DNA of 22,579 nucleotides. It comes from an uncultured Lachnospiraceae bacterium (lineage in GTDB: Bacteria; Bacillota; Clostridia; Lachnospirales; Lachnospiraceae). The notes under the pieces are model-generated. The model searched no databases, had not been told where the DNA came from, and worked only from the letters and a program-made list of their open reading frames with translations. The DNA is taken from the NCBI GenBank assembly GCA_934434905.1, contig CAKSAI010000015.1, forward strand, positions 1 to 22,579, in the 5' to 3' direction. Shown in pieces: positions 1-9,216 of this stretch (position 1 is its first letter; each line of letters begins with the position of its first letter). A program made the translations under genes and the position numbers.

Positions 1-1
1 A

Positions 2-2752
2 AAATGTATAGCGATGCTTCTGGCTTTGCCGATATTTATGGCGGCATTCCTTGCGGATGCATGTCCGACCCGGGCCGCGGGTTCCATAGAGGATATCGTT
101 TTAAAGGCGGAAGATTATGATGCAAAACAGTCTTCAGGAGCGGTTCTTGATCCGAACATTGACGGCAGGGACACAACTGCTGTAGTTACGGAAGATGAGA
201 GCCGGGTAGTATGGCACTTTTCGGCGGAAGAGCCGGGCAGCTTCTATATAAAACTTCGCTATTATACGGTGTCGGACAGTTCCTTGTCTATGGAACGCAG
301 GCTGACGATTGATGATAAGGAGTCTGTGAAGTACTCCTTCCGGCGATCCTATTCCAGAACCGGAGAAGCAACCTACGATCTTCAGGGAAATGAGATCCGG
401 GGAGCGGAGAAGGAGGATCTGTGCTGGCAGGAGGTCTGGCTTACAGATCCGAATGGATATGAGCAGGAGGAGACAGTCGTATCACTGGAAGCGGGAGATC
501 ATACGCTGGTGCTTGATTCTCTGCTGGGACGCATGGCAATCGGAAGTGTGACTCTGACGAGGCAGAAGCCCTCGGTGAAGAGCTATGAGGAAGTGCTGAA
601 GGCCTGGAAGAATGCAGGAGCAGACGATGGGAAAATGGATCTCAAGAAGGTGCAGGCAGAGAAGTATCTGCATAAGTCGGATGCCAGTATTCTGCTCTTA
701 AATGACCGAAGTTCTGCAGCTACAGAGCCCAGCTCTGCAAAGACTATTGTTTACAATACGATAGGAGGAGGCTCCTGGTCCGAGAACGGCCAGTGGGTTG
801 AATGGGAGATTGAGGTTCCGAAGGATGGCTTTTATCAGCTGGGACTGCGCTGGAGACAGAACAGCAAGGCAGGCGGAATGTCGTCACGGAGATTGACCAT
901 TGATGGGGAAGTACCCTTTGCGGAGGCGGAGCAGATCTCTTTTGCCTATGACAATTCCTGGAAGGTCAGTGCACTGGGTGGCAAAACACCCTGGAGGTTT
1001 TATCTTACAAAAGGTACACACACGATCCGCCTGATGGTAAACCAGGGAGATATGGGTCTGGCTCTGGCAGAGACGAGTGCGTTGCTGGAGACATTGAATG
1101 AGATGTATATGAAGATCATCATGGTCAGCGGTACCTCTCCGGATCTGAAGCGGGATTACAATTTCACAGCACTGATACCGGATGTCATAGAGCAGTACAA
1201 TAGCGTTGCGAAAGAAATAGATGATCTGATCGACAAGGTGGACAAGATGACAGACGGGAGCCAGGGCACGGCGGAGCTCTCCCAGATGCGGGATGTGCTG
1301 AAATGGATGTATGAGGATCCGGAGACCACGGCAAAACGGCTGTCGGATTTCTCATCCAATACATCAGCTCTGGCGAGCTGGCTGTCGGACTGCCAAAAGC
1401 AGCCGCTGGAGGTTGATTATCTGTTTGTATCCGCACCGGGTGTGAAGCTACCCAAGGCGGGTGCCGGATTCTTCTCGAACCTCCGGTTCCAGTTCGCGCA
1501 GCTTGTGAATTCCTTCTTCATGGATTATACCAGTGTGGGAAATACGAATCCGGCAAGCAAGGATGAGAAAGCACTGAAGGTATGGGTTATTGCAGGTACG
1601 GAGCAGGCACAGGTGATACAGAGTCTGATCAACGAGCAGTTCATCCCGAACAGCTCCATTCCCGTGAAGCTGGAAAATGTAACCACGGGAGCATTGATGC
1701 CGGCGATCTTCGCCGGACGGGGACCGGATGTGGTGCTGAACTTAGATGAGGCCACCCCGGTGAATTATGCGCTGCGCGGAGTACTCAAGGATCTGCGGGA
1801 ATATAAGGACATTGATGAGGTGCTTTCCTGGTATGAGCCATGTTCCTATGAGGCCTTTGCTCTGGATGGCGGACTGTATGCACTGCCAACTACCCTGGAT
1901 TATCCGGTGTTGTTCTATCGAAAGGACATTCTGGAAGAGATGGGGATTTCCCTGGAGGAATGCAAGACCTGGGACACTATGCTTCAGGCAGTGCTTCCGA
2001 AGCTCCAGATGAAGAATCTGCGGTTTGGCTTGACACCAAGTCTGAATTCGTTCTTGATGTTCTATTATCAAGGGGGAAATAACTTGTATAATCAGGATTG
2101 CACCAGGATACTTCTGGATACCAAGGAAGCGTTTTCCGCCTTTACCGATTACAGCAGCATCTACACCGATTATCGCCAGGATCGATCCTTCGATTTTGTC
2201 AATCTGTTCCGCAGCGGGGAGATGCCGATTGCAGTGGTAAATTATTCCCAGTATTATCAACTGGCCGTATTCGCACCGGAGATTGAGGAAAAATGGGGCG
2301 TGATGCTTGCACCGGGAACAAGGAAGGATTCAGGTGAGATCGACCACACGGTTGCCTGTACAGTGAGCGGTGCTTCTATCCTGAAGGGGACGAAGGCGGA
2401 GAAGGAAGCCTGGGAATTTTTAAAGTGGTGGGCCGGCAATGAGACTCAGGCCGATTACGCAAGAGAAGTGGAGACGAAGCTTGGAATTGCAGGACGTGTG
2501 AATCCAGCAGCCAATGAGGCCAGGGTTTCGATTCCGTGGAGTCGCGAAGTACAGGAGGTTTTAAAGGAACAGCTTGGGTATTGCCGTGGTGTGCCGCAGG
2601 TACCGGGGTCCTACTATGTGGGACGATATTTTGATTTTGGCTTCCGGGATGTGACGAATAATGGGGATGACATTGTGCAGACATTAATTTCCATTACGGA
2701 GGATATCAACGCGGAGATATGGGAAAAGACATTGGAGTTAAAGAAGAGATGA
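2..2752 (+). CDS. CBM-fused extracellular solute-binding protein, 5' partial
   Basis: This is a family 1-type sugar-binding protein of an ABC importer, enlarged by extra N-terminal modules. The frame is open to the window edge. The first ATG (14) has no ribosome binding site and starts inside the hydrophobic part of a signal peptide, so the true start lies upstream. Numbering from that ATG, a signal peptide ends near residue 23. Two beta-sandwich modules follow (about 24-182 and 205-355), each opening with the AE-x-Y signature of CBM6/35 families (E33, E216). A helical stretch (about 360-465) leads to the binding-protein domain (about 520-900), recognisable from a KVWVIAG strand, GRGPDVVLNLDEA, YALPTTLDYPVLFYRKDIL and the C-terminal AWEFLKWWAG. 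Ordinary members are 420-550 residues, so about 400 residues are added. I see no clean lipobox, although C17 is near the signal peptide end. The gene overlaps the downstream permease reading frame. The ligand is unknown; an oligosaccharide is inferred. Confidence 0.88.
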   Translation, partial: KCIAMLLALPIFMAAFLADACPTRAAGSIEDIVLKAEDYDAKQSSGAVLDPNIDGRDTTAVVTEDESRVVWHFSAEEPGSFYIKLRYYTVSDSSLSMERRLTIDDKESVKYSFRRSYSRTGEATYDLQGNEIRGAEKEDLCWQEVWLTDPNGYEQEETVVSLEAGDHTLVLDSLLGRMAIGSVTLTRQKPSVKSYEEVLKAWKNAGADDGKMDLKKVQAEKYLHKSDASILLLNDRSSAATEPSSAKTIVYNTIGGGSWSENGQWVEWEIEVPKDGFYQLGLRWRQNSKAGGMSSRRLTIDGEVPFAEAEQISFAYDNSWKVSALGGKTPWRFYLTKGTHTIRLMVNQGDMGLALAETSALLETLNEMYMKIIMVSGTSPDLKRDYNFTALIPDVIEQYNSVAKEIDDLIDKVDKMTDGSQGTAELSQMRDVLKWMYEDPETTAKRLSDFSSNTSALASWLSDCQKQPLEVDYLFVSAPGVKLPKAGAGFFSNLRFQFAQLVNSFFMDYTSVGNTNPASKDEKALKVWVIAGTEQAQVIQSLINEQFIPNSSIPVKLENVTTGALMPAIFAGRGPDVVLNLDEATPVNYALRGVLKDLREYKDIDEVLSWYEPCSYEAFALDGGLYALPTTLDYPVLFYRKDILEEMGISLEECKTWDTMLQAVLPKLQMKNLRFGLTPSLNSFLMFYYQGGNNLYNQDCTRILLDTKEAFSAFTDYSSIYTDYRQDRSFDFVNLFRSGEMPIAVVNYSQYYQLAVFAPEIEEKWGVMLAPGTRKDSGEIDHTVACTVSGASILKGTKAEKEAWEFLKWWAGNETQADYAREVETKLGIAGRVNPAANEARVSIPWSREVQEVLKEQLGYCRGVPQVPGSYYVGRYFDFGFRDVTNNGDDIVQTLISITEDINAEIWEKTLELKKR

Positions 2753-2760
2753 GCAGGGCA

Positions 2761-2766
2761 GAGGAG
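2761..2766 (+). promoter_or_regulatory. Ribosome binding site that fixes the first permease start
   Basis: GAGGAG lies six bases before the ATG at 2773. Earlier in-frame ATGs at 2719 and 2749 are less well served. The 2749 ATG overlaps the preceding stop as ATGA, but has only a purine-rich AAGAAGAG directly against it. Start at 2773 is therefore preferred; translational coupling from 2749 is the alternative. Confidence 0.6.
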
Positions 2767-2772
2767 AGACGA

Positions 2773-3681
2773 ATGAGTAAGAAGAAAAAGCAGAAAGCGC
2801 ATTACACCAAAAAACAAATATTGACCGGATATGCTTTTCTGGCTCCTTTTCTGATCGTGTTTTTCGTGTTTACAGTTGTACCGATCATTGCTTCCATTGT
2901 ATTGAGCTTTACATACTTTAATGGATTTGCCATGCCCACATTTGCGGGATTTTCCAACTATATTAAGTTGTTTTTGAAGGATGAGCTGTTTATGAAGGCG
3001 CTCTCCAATACACTGACATTTGCACTGGTCACAGGTCCTTTGAGCTATTTCCTGTGCCTTGTGCTGGCCTGGGTTGTCAGTGAATTCCCGCCGAAGATCC
3101 GATCCTTTCTGACCCTTTTGTTCTATGCGCCATCCATCAGCGGCGGTGTGTACCTGGTATTTACAATCATATTCAGTGAGAATCGGTATGGCTGGATGAA
3201 TTCCATGCTGATGAAGCTCGGAATTACATATAAACCTATTTACTGGCTGACAGACGAAAAGTACATGTTCTGGGTGGCGCTTATTGTAATTCTGTGGACC
3301 AGCCTTGGAACAAGCTTTCTTTCCTTTATTGCAGGTTTTCTGAACATTGACCAGAGCCTCTACGAGGCCGGAGCCATTGATGGCGTGTCCAACCGATGGC
3401 AGGAGCTGTGGTATATCACTCTTCCCTCCATGAAGCCCCAGTTGTTGTTCGGTGCAGTTATGAGCATTACCGGTTCTTTTGGTATAGGGCCTGTATTAGA
3501 TGGCATCTTCGGTAATCCGAGTACAGGCTATGCGCTGTATACCATGGTACATGAGCTCTCCGATTATGCAAACATCCGTCTGGAGCTGGGTTATGCTTCT
3601 GCCATTGCTACGGTGCTGTTCGCCATTATGCTGCTAGCCAATCGTGCAGTTCAGAAATTGATATCAAAGGTAGGTGACTGA
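2773..3681 (+). CDS. Sugar ABC transporter permease, MalF/LplB type
   Basis: This is one of two membrane subunits of a carbohydrate importer, acting in the cytoplasmic membrane. The chosen start gives 302 residues, normal for the family. A basic N-terminus (SKKKKQK) precedes about six membrane spans. The cytoplasmic coupling loop (EAA motif) is clear at residues 198-204 (E-A-G-A-I-D-G), followed by ITLPSMKP, and it would dock onto an ATPase. The gene sits directly between the CBM-fused binding protein and the MalG-type partner, so these three are inferred to form one importer. No ATPase gene is present, as is common in Firmicutes that share a multitask MsmX-type ATPase. Family assignment is firm; substrate is unknown. 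Confidence 0.93.
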   Translation: MSKKKKQKAHYTKKQILTGYAFLAPFLIVFFVFTVVPIIASIVLSFTYFNGFAMPTFAGFSNYIKLFLKDELFMKALSNTLTFALVTGPLSYFLCLVLAWVVSEFPPKIRSFLTLLFYAPSISGGVYLVFTIIFSENRYGWMNSMLMKLGITYKPIYWLTDEKYMFWVALIVILWTSLGTSFLSFIAGFLNIDQSLYEAGAIDGVSNRWQELWYITLPSMKPQLLFGAVMSITGSFGIGPVLDGIFGNPSTGYALYTMVHELSDYANIRLELGYASAIATVLFAIMLLANRAVQKLISKVGD

Positions 3682-3682
3682 T

Positions 3683-4528
3683 ATGAAGAGATTGAATCGT
3701 TCCAGGGGTGGCACAGTTGCTTTATTTATTTTTATTCTGGTTGTGGGATTCTTCTGTGCTTTTCCTATGATTCTGATCATCGGAAATTCGTTGAAAGGAT
3801 TATCGGAGCTGTGGAAATTCCCGCCCACGATATTTCCGAGGAATCCAACCTTTAAGAATTTCAGAGATATGTTTCAGGCTATGTCAGGAACTATGGTGCC
3901 TTTTTCCAGATATTTGCTGAATACGATCATTATCACCGTGGTGGGAACGTTGTGCAATGTGATTGCCGGTTCCATGGCGGCATATGCTTTATGCAAGCTG
4001 CGCTTTCCGGGTCGCAATCAGATATTTTCATTGATTGTGAAGGCGTTGATGTTCAATGCAACGGTTACCGCAATTCCAAGCTACATTATCATGTCAAATC
4101 TGGGATTGGTGGATTCTCTGTGGGCTATCATACTGCCGACCTTAGGGTCAACACTGAGCCTGTACCTGATCAAACAGTTTATGGAGCAGTCCATACCGGA
4201 CTCCCTGTTGGAGGCGGCACGTCTGGACGGAGCCAGTGAATGGCGGGTGTTCTGGAAAATTGTTATGCCCAATGTGAAGCCGGCGTGGTGTACAGCCATA
4301 TTACTTTCCGTGCAGTCTCTATGGAATATAAGCCCCAATATGCTGATCTACAGCGAAGAGGAGAAGACGATGTCCTATGTGATGTCACAGATTTCAGCTT
4401 CCGGATTGTCCCGGGCAGGTGTGACAGCGGCTGTCACTGTCCTCATGATGACGGTGCCTATCGTGGTATTCATCTTAAGTCAGAATCAGGTGCTGCAGAC
4501 CATGGCCACTTCGGGAATGAAGGAGTAA
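3683..4528 (+). CDS. Carbohydrate ABC transporter permease, MalG type
   Basis: This is the second membrane subunit of the first importer. The ATG at 3683 begins one base after the TGA of the preceding permease, with an AGGTAGG-like ribosome binding site inside the end of that gene, giving 281 residues. A GTG nine bases upstream is possible but less likely. About six hydrophobic spans are visible. The EAA loop is canonical: E177-A-A-R-L-D-G-A, then KIVMPNVKP. The C-terminal end, with VLQTMATSGMKE, resembles the usual GxxKG tail of MalG-type proteins (here SGMKE). Tight spacing implies translational coupling and equal stoichiometry with the upstream permease. The ATP-hydrolysing partner must be encoded elsewhere. 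Confidence 0.93.
   Translation: MKRLNRSRGGTVALFIFILVVGFFCAFPMILIIGNSLKGLSELWKFPPTIFPRNPTFKNFRDMFQAMSGTMVPFSRYLLNTIIITVVGTLCNVIAGSMAAYALCKLRFPGRNQIFSLIVKALMFNATVTAIPSYIIMSNLGLVDSLWAIILPTLGSTLSLYLIKQFMEQSIPDSLLEAARLDGASEWRVFWKIVMPNVKPAWCTAILLSVQSLWNISPNMLIYSEEEKTMSYVMSQISASGLSRAGVTAAVTVLMMTVPIVVFILSQNQVLQTMATSGMKE
4520..4525 (+). promoter_or_regulatory. Ribosome binding site that fixes the NHL-Yip1 gene start
   Basis: AAGGAG lies eight bases before the ATG at 4534, inside the last codons of the upstream permease. It supports 4534 rather than the far upstream in-frame ATG at 4240, which lies inside the permease coding region. The 4534 start is also followed immediately by a convincing signal peptide. 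Confidence 0.75.
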
Positions 4529-4533
4529 GGAAT

Positions 4534-6618
4534 ATGAGCAAGAGAAGAAGAAAAGGCTTAAGCCTTGCGCTGGCAGGTATGTTATTACTTGGCTTTCCAA
4601 GTCTTCCTGCGAAGGCCGACTATCAGAACAGTGATACGGTATATGATGCATATGTGTATGAAAACGGCGAGCCTGTGTCCATTCGAATGCCCTATGTATT
4701 TACAAAACAGCTGGCAGGAGAAGGACTCCCGGAAGGGACATTTGGAGAACTTAGTGATCTCTTTTACTGTAAAGAGGATGAGAAGCTTTATATAGCGGAC
4801 AGCAAAACCGGCAGCATAGTGGTGATGAATAAGTCTTTTGAGACAGAAGCTGTTCTTCATTCCTTTGAACGTGACGGAGAACCGGATTCCCTGTCAGGAG
4901 CCAGCGGCGTCTGCGTCAGGGATGGAATCGTATATGTTGCGGATACCGGGAACAGCAGGATCGTGACGTTTGGGGCAAAGGATCATACTTTCTTAAGAAG
5001 TTTTGATAAGCCGGAAATTGTGCAGTTAGGAGAGGAATACAATTACCAGCCCATTCGTCTGGCAGTGGGGATCACCGGTCAGATGTATGTGGTGGCAAAA
5101 GGCGTGAACAGCGGATTTATTGTGCTGGATAAGGAGGGGAATTTCCAATCCTTTGTGGGTGCACCTGAGGTAAAGACAAATCCTATCGATGAGATGTGGA
5201 AGCTCTTTATGACAAAGGAACAGCGGGCAGCATTGCTAAAAAGTGTTCCCACGGAATACAACTCGGTCATGTTTGACAAGGACGGGTTTCTATATGCAAC
5301 CACCCGGTCGGAGGGCGTTCAGCCCATTACAAGGCTGAATCTGCAGGGGGTGGATATTCTGAAATATCCGGATGGAGCGCTTCCGGATGGCGATACGGGC
5401 TATGAGCGTATGAATTCGGCGTTTGTGGATGTCTGCGTATCGGACAGCGGCGTTTATTATGCATTGGATGCCTATGCAGGTCATATCTTTGCTTACGATT
5501 CCCGGGGAAACCTTCTGTTTGCATTCGGCAGAAACGGTGCGCAGGCAGGAACCACGAACTCACCCATTGCCATTGAACTGGTAGAGGACAAGCTGCTGGT
5601 GGCGGATGCTGTAACAGGCAGGATCAATGTGTTTACCTGCACTGAGTTTGGTGCAGCTGTCCTTGCAGCGGATGAGGCAATGAATGCAGGAGATTACGAG
5701 ATTGCAAAAGAACGTTGGGGATATGTGATCGATCACTGCAGTAGTTTCACACTGGCGGAGAAGTCCTTAGGAAAGCTGGCATTATATGAGAAGGATTACG
5801 GGAAGGCGATGGATCAGTCCAAGAAGACGGCAAGTAAGGAGGATTATTCGGAAGCGTTTCGCGCCTATCGCAGCAGCTTTATCAATGATCATTACCGGGT
5901 ACTGCTGCTGGCAGTGGTTTTACTTGTAATCGTATGGGGTCTGTATAAGAAGTTTTGGCTTCCCAGTAAAGCTTGTGCAAGATGGAAGGAGAGCAGACTG
6001 GGAAAAGGGCTTGCTTACGAGAGGTATTGTTCCTTTCATCCGTTGGACGGCTTCTGGTGCCTGAAGCGAGAGAAGCGTGGAAATCTTCTGACGGCTACGG
6101 TGACCATTATACTGTTTCTTCTGGTGTATCTTATCAATGTACAGTTTCGGGGCTATCTGTTCTTACAAGGACAGCCGGAGGATGTGGATGCCCTGTTGTC
6201 AATTCTGGCGGCTGTGGGCTTGATGATCTGCTACTGTGTGGGAAACTGGTGCTTTACTTCTCTGATGGATGGCAAGGGAACTATGAAGGATATCTTCATC
6301 GCCATGGCAGCCGGGCTGCGTCCCTATATTACCGGGGGACTGGTATTGTTTGTATTATCCCATGTGCTGACCTTGCAGGAGGCATTTCTGTACAATGCTA
6401 TTTCGGCTATACTAATGCTGTGGGTGGCAGGACTGATCTTCTTCGGGATGATGATGACGCATGATTATCTGCTGGGTAAGGGGATATTGACGATGATCCT
6501 TACCATTATCGGGATGGCACTGATCGTATTTATCGGACTTATGGTATACAATCTGGTAGATGATATGGTGAGCTTTATCTACGGACTGTATCGGGAATTG
6601 CTGTATCGAAGGTTGTAG
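4534..6618 (+). CDS. NHL-propeller/TPR-like/Yip1-domain membrane protein
   Basis: The start at 4534 gives 694 residues. A signal peptide (basic SKRRRKG, hydrophobic core, PAKA before DYQ) exports an N-terminal domain. Residues about 45-365 show repeated propeller blades of NHL type, for example KLYIADSKTG, VYVADTGNSRIVTF, LYATTRSEG, VYYALDAYAGHIFAYDSRG and LLVADAVTGRINVF. A helical TPR-like part (about 370-435, with AGDYEIAKERW and YEKDYGKAMDQS) precedes a membrane span near 454-472. The C-terminal 190 residues contain HPLDGFWCLKREKRGN and about five further spans, typical of bacterial Yip1-like proteins. The propeller is thus expected outside the cell and the Yip1-like part in the membrane. 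Its biochemical role is unknown. Lying six bases after a permease and just before the DUF5696 lipoprotein, it is probably an accessory or sensing partner of the transporters, which is inference. Confidence 0.85.
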   Translation: MSKRRRKGLSLALAGMLLLGFPSLPAKADYQNSDTVYDAYVYENGEPVSIRMPYVFTKQLAGEGLPEGTFGELSDLFYCKEDEKLYIADSKTGSIVVMNKSFETEAVLHSFERDGEPDSLSGASGVCVRDGIVYVADTGNSRIVTFGAKDHTFLRSFDKPEIVQLGEEYNYQPIRLAVGITGQMYVVAKGVNSGFIVLDKEGNFQSFVGAPEVKTNPIDEMWKLFMTKEQRAALLKSVPTEYNSVMFDKDGFLYATTRSEGVQPITRLNLQGVDILKYPDGALPDGDTGYERMNSAFVDVCVSDSGVYYALDAYAGHIFAYDSRGNLLFAFGRNGAQAGTTNSPIAIELVEDKLLVADAVTGRINVFTCTEFGAAVLAADEAMNAGDYEIAKERWGYVIDHCSSFTLAEKSLGKLALYEKDYGKAMDQSKKTASKEDYSEAFRAYRSSFINDHYRVLLLAVVLLVIVWGLYKKFWLPSKACARWKESRLGKGLAYERYCSFHPLDGFWCLKREKRGNLLTATVTIILFLLVYLINVQFRGYLFLQGQPEDVDALLSILAAVGLMICYCVGNWCFTSLMDGKGTMKDIFIAMAAGLRPYITGGLVLFVLSHVLTLQEAFLYNAISAILMLWVAGLIFFGMMMTHDYLLGKGILTMILTIIGMALIVFIGLMVYNLVDDMVSFIYGLYRELLYRRL

Positions 6619-6641
6619 CGGGCTGCAGGAAAGGAGAATGG

Positions 6642-9212
6642 ATGAACATGAAAAAAAGAAGAAGGATCATTCGGACTGTGGCCTGTGCCGTTATGTTGGC
6701 AATGCTGTCCGGCTGCGGACAGGATGCCCGGGTTCATGAGAGCAGCCGGTACGGCGAGGCGACAGTCAGTCAGCCGGATACGGACTGGACGAAACCGGAG
6801 GGCGAAGAGATCGTCCTTGAGAATAACAGAATCGTCTTTCGGATGGATTCCGTTACTACACATTTTACGCTGACAGATAAAAGTACCGGTGCAGAGTACC
6901 GGTCAGCGGTGACGGAAGAGCTTGACGGCGCACCTACTACGCCAAATGAGCAGAGCAAGTCAGAACTGATTGCCCGGTACTGTGACTCGGACAATCAGTG
7001 GCAGGAACTGAATTCCAGCCAGCATTCCGTGGCCTACGGAAATTACCGGGTGCTGACAGATGGGGAGGCAGTAAGAGTATATTATACGCTGCAGCTTCTG
7101 GCAACGCCGCCCTTTGCACCGGAGGTGCTGACGGAGGATATGTATCAGGCGGTATCTGAGAAGCTTGGCGCCACCGATATGTTTAAGGTGAAGCTGATGT
7201 ATAAGTACTATCCTGTGGAAAGCGCTACCACTGAAGCAAAGGAGGTGCAGGCGAAATATCCTTATGCCAAAGACCATGCAGTTTATGTACTTGGAAATCT
7301 GAGTGAGACCGACAGAGTTGCCTTAAATCGTTATATAGAGACCGCCGGGTATACGGCGGATCAGTACAGAGAAGATCTTGATCGCCTTGGAATTGAACTG
7401 GATGAGGAGGATGTTCCCATGCAGTTTACGGTTCCGGTGGAATACAGGCTTACAGACGAAGGTTTTACGGTGGGTGTGCTGACTGATCTTATTACCACTG
7501 CCAACAGTGAATACAGGCTCTACTCCGTAGCGCTGCTTCCCTATTTTAATTGCAGTGTGGTGACGGAGAAGAAAGGCTTCTTCCTTCTGCCGGATGGTTC
7601 CGGCTCTGTAATGAAGCTGGATCCGGCTGATAATGCAGGTTATACACAGAGAATCTATGGCAGCGACCCGACCTGCAACAATCAACTGAGTCCGGTGATC
7701 GTGAAGAATGCGGCTATGCCCTTGTGGGGTTATAGCAGCAGTAAAGGAAGCTGGCTTGGATTGATCAAGGGGTCGGCAGCTACAGCCACGGTGAATGCAT
7801 ACCGGGCAGGAAATACGGAATACTTAAGCCACGGCTACACGGAATTTGCTCTCGTGGCTACCGATAGCTATATGATGCGAAAATCAACCGTTGAGCTGGC
7901 TATATTTGCAAAAGAAAATTGTGTAGAGCAGCCGTTGATGGAATATGTTCTTCTGGAAAAGCAGGCCGGACTTATGGATATGGTGGATGTCTATAGAAAC
8001 CGCCTTATGGAGGAAAGAACGCTTTCAGCAGGGGATCAGCGGGAGGATATGAATCTGTATCTTGAGTTTACTGGATATATCACGGAACCAGCTTCCTTCC
8101 TGGGAGTTTCTTATGACAAGAAAGTGGTGTTGTCCACATTGAAGGATATCACGGAGATTGTAAAACAGCTGCATGAAGATGGTGTGAACCACATTCAGGT
8201 GCGGCTTAAGGGATACACAAGAGACGGCGGCCTGTATCATGGCCTGGTGGATGGATTCTCTCTGGAACCGGCGGTAGGCACCATGGAAGAACTCACGGCA
8301 CTGGCGGAGCTGCTCTATGAGAATGGCGGAGGTCTGTATCTGGAGGATGATGTACAGGTGGTATACCGGGATAAGAAATTCGATGGCTTTTCCTCTACCT
8401 CAGACGCGGTGCGCAGGTTGGATAAGACACTGGCGGACGTCAGTGATTTTAATCTGGTAACGGGAAAGGACACAGATCATCAGTATATCCGCTATCTGGT
8501 GTCACCCAAGCTGTATGAAGGTCTTGCAGAACGTTATGAAAAGGAACTTGGGGCGAAGGCGGGAACGGAGCATATCCGAGTTTCCATGGCCGGGGCGGGA
8601 GAACAGCTTGTGTCTGACTTCTCGGAGGCAGATGAATTTGACCGAAGCGAGACCATCGGGGCGGTTGTCAATTCTTTGAAGCTGTTTGAAGCGCGTGGCG
8701 CTGTGATGACCGATGTTGGAAATGCTTATGTGCTGGGACATGTGGGACACATTTTAAATATCCCCCTGTCGGATTCTGCTTTTCCGTCAGAAAGCTTTCA
8801 TGTGCCTTTCTATCAGCTGGTACTCCACGGTAGTGTCAATTATGCGGGAGAGGCCATAAATATGTCAAGGAATCAGGAAAAGACCAGATTTGCATCTTTG
8901 CTTGCCGGAGCAGACCCCTATTATTCCTGCGTGACAGACAAGGATGCATTGGAAGGGCTCGGACAGTACCAAAGAAGATATCCGGTGTCTTTTGCAACGG
9001 TATACGAAGAGATTCTTGATTTTTGGAAAGAGAACCGGGAATTATACGCACTGCGGGCAGGAAAACAGGTGACGGATTATAGAATCCTGGCAGGCGGACT
9101 GTACCTGGTGGAATACGGCGAGACCTCCGTGATATTTAACGAAGCAGAGGTATCTGCGGAATGGAACGGACAGACCATCGAAGCCAGAGATTATGTGATA
9201 GTGAGGGAGTGA
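6642..9212 (+). CDS. DUF5696-type lipoprotein, possible glycosidase-like barrel
   Basis: The 856-residue product starts at the ATG at 6642, five bases after AAGGAG; an ATG two codons later is also possible. A basic N-terminus and hydrophobic core end in the lipobox L22-S-G-C25, so the protein should be lipid-anchored outside the membrane. Sequences such as LLPDGSGSVMKLDP, NHIQVRLKGYTRDG and LYENGGGLYLEDDVQVVY match what I recall of the DUF5696 family. The first half (about 60-460) looks like a beta-rich domain. The second half (about 468-800) alternates strands and helices as in a TIM barrel and contains conserved-looking acidic positions, so a glycosidase-like fold is plausible. No catalytic activity can be assigned from sequence alone. 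It follows the NHL-Yip1 gene by 23 bases and precedes the second permease pair by four, so it is surely co-transcribed with both. Confidence 0.8.
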   Translation: MNMKKRRRIIRTVACAVMLAMLSGCGQDARVHESSRYGEATVSQPDTDWTKPEGEEIVLENNRIVFRMDSVTTHFTLTDKSTGAEYRSAVTEELDGAPTTPNEQSKSELIARYCDSDNQWQELNSSQHSVAYGNYRVLTDGEAVRVYYTLQLLATPPFAPEVLTEDMYQAVSEKLGATDMFKVKLMYKYYPVESATTEAKEVQAKYPYAKDHAVYVLGNLSETDRVALNRYIETAGYTADQYREDLDRLGIELDEEDVPMQFTVPVEYRLTDEGFTVGVLTDLITTANSEYRLYSVALLPYFNCSVVTEKKGFFLLPDGSGSVMKLDPADNAGYTQRIYGSDPTCNNQLSPVIVKNAAMPLWGYSSSKGSWLGLIKGSAATATVNAYRAGNTEYLSHGYTEFALVATDSYMMRKSTVELAIFAKENCVEQPLMEYVLLEKQAGLMDMVDVYRNRLMEERTLSAGDQREDMNLYLEFTGYITEPASFLGVSYDKKVVLSTLKDITEIVKQLHEDGVNHIQVRLKGYTRDGGLYHGLVDGFSLEPAVGTMEELTALAELLYENGGGLYLEDDVQVVYRDKKFDGFSSTSDAVRRLDKTLADVSDFNLVTGKDTDHQYIRYLVSPKLYEGLAERYEKELGAKAGTEHIRVSMAGAGEQLVSDFSEADEFDRSETIGAVVNSLKLFEARGAVMTDVGNAYVLGHVGHILNIPLSDSAFPSESFHVPFYQLVLHGSVNYAGEAINMSRNQEKTRFASLLAGADPYYSCVTDKDALEGLGQYQRRYPVSFATVYEEILDFWKENRELYALRAGKQVTDYRILAGGLYLVEYGETSVIFNEAEVSAEWNGQTIEARDYVIVRE

Positions 9213-9216
9213 GCAG

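Noticed and set aside
1742..2260. Minus-strand open frame of 172 codons inside the first binding protein
   Set aside because: It is antisense to a well-supported domain, with no recognisable family or ribosome binding site.
4240..4533. A 98-codon in-frame extension upstream of the NHL-Yip1 gene
   Set aside because: It lies entirely inside the MalG-type permease, has no ribosome binding site and would destroy the signal peptide that begins at 4534.
5973..6464. Plus-strand alternative frame of 163 codons within the Yip1-like region
   Set aside because: It is out of frame with the Yip1-like domain, whose membrane spans are convincing, and has no recognisable motif.
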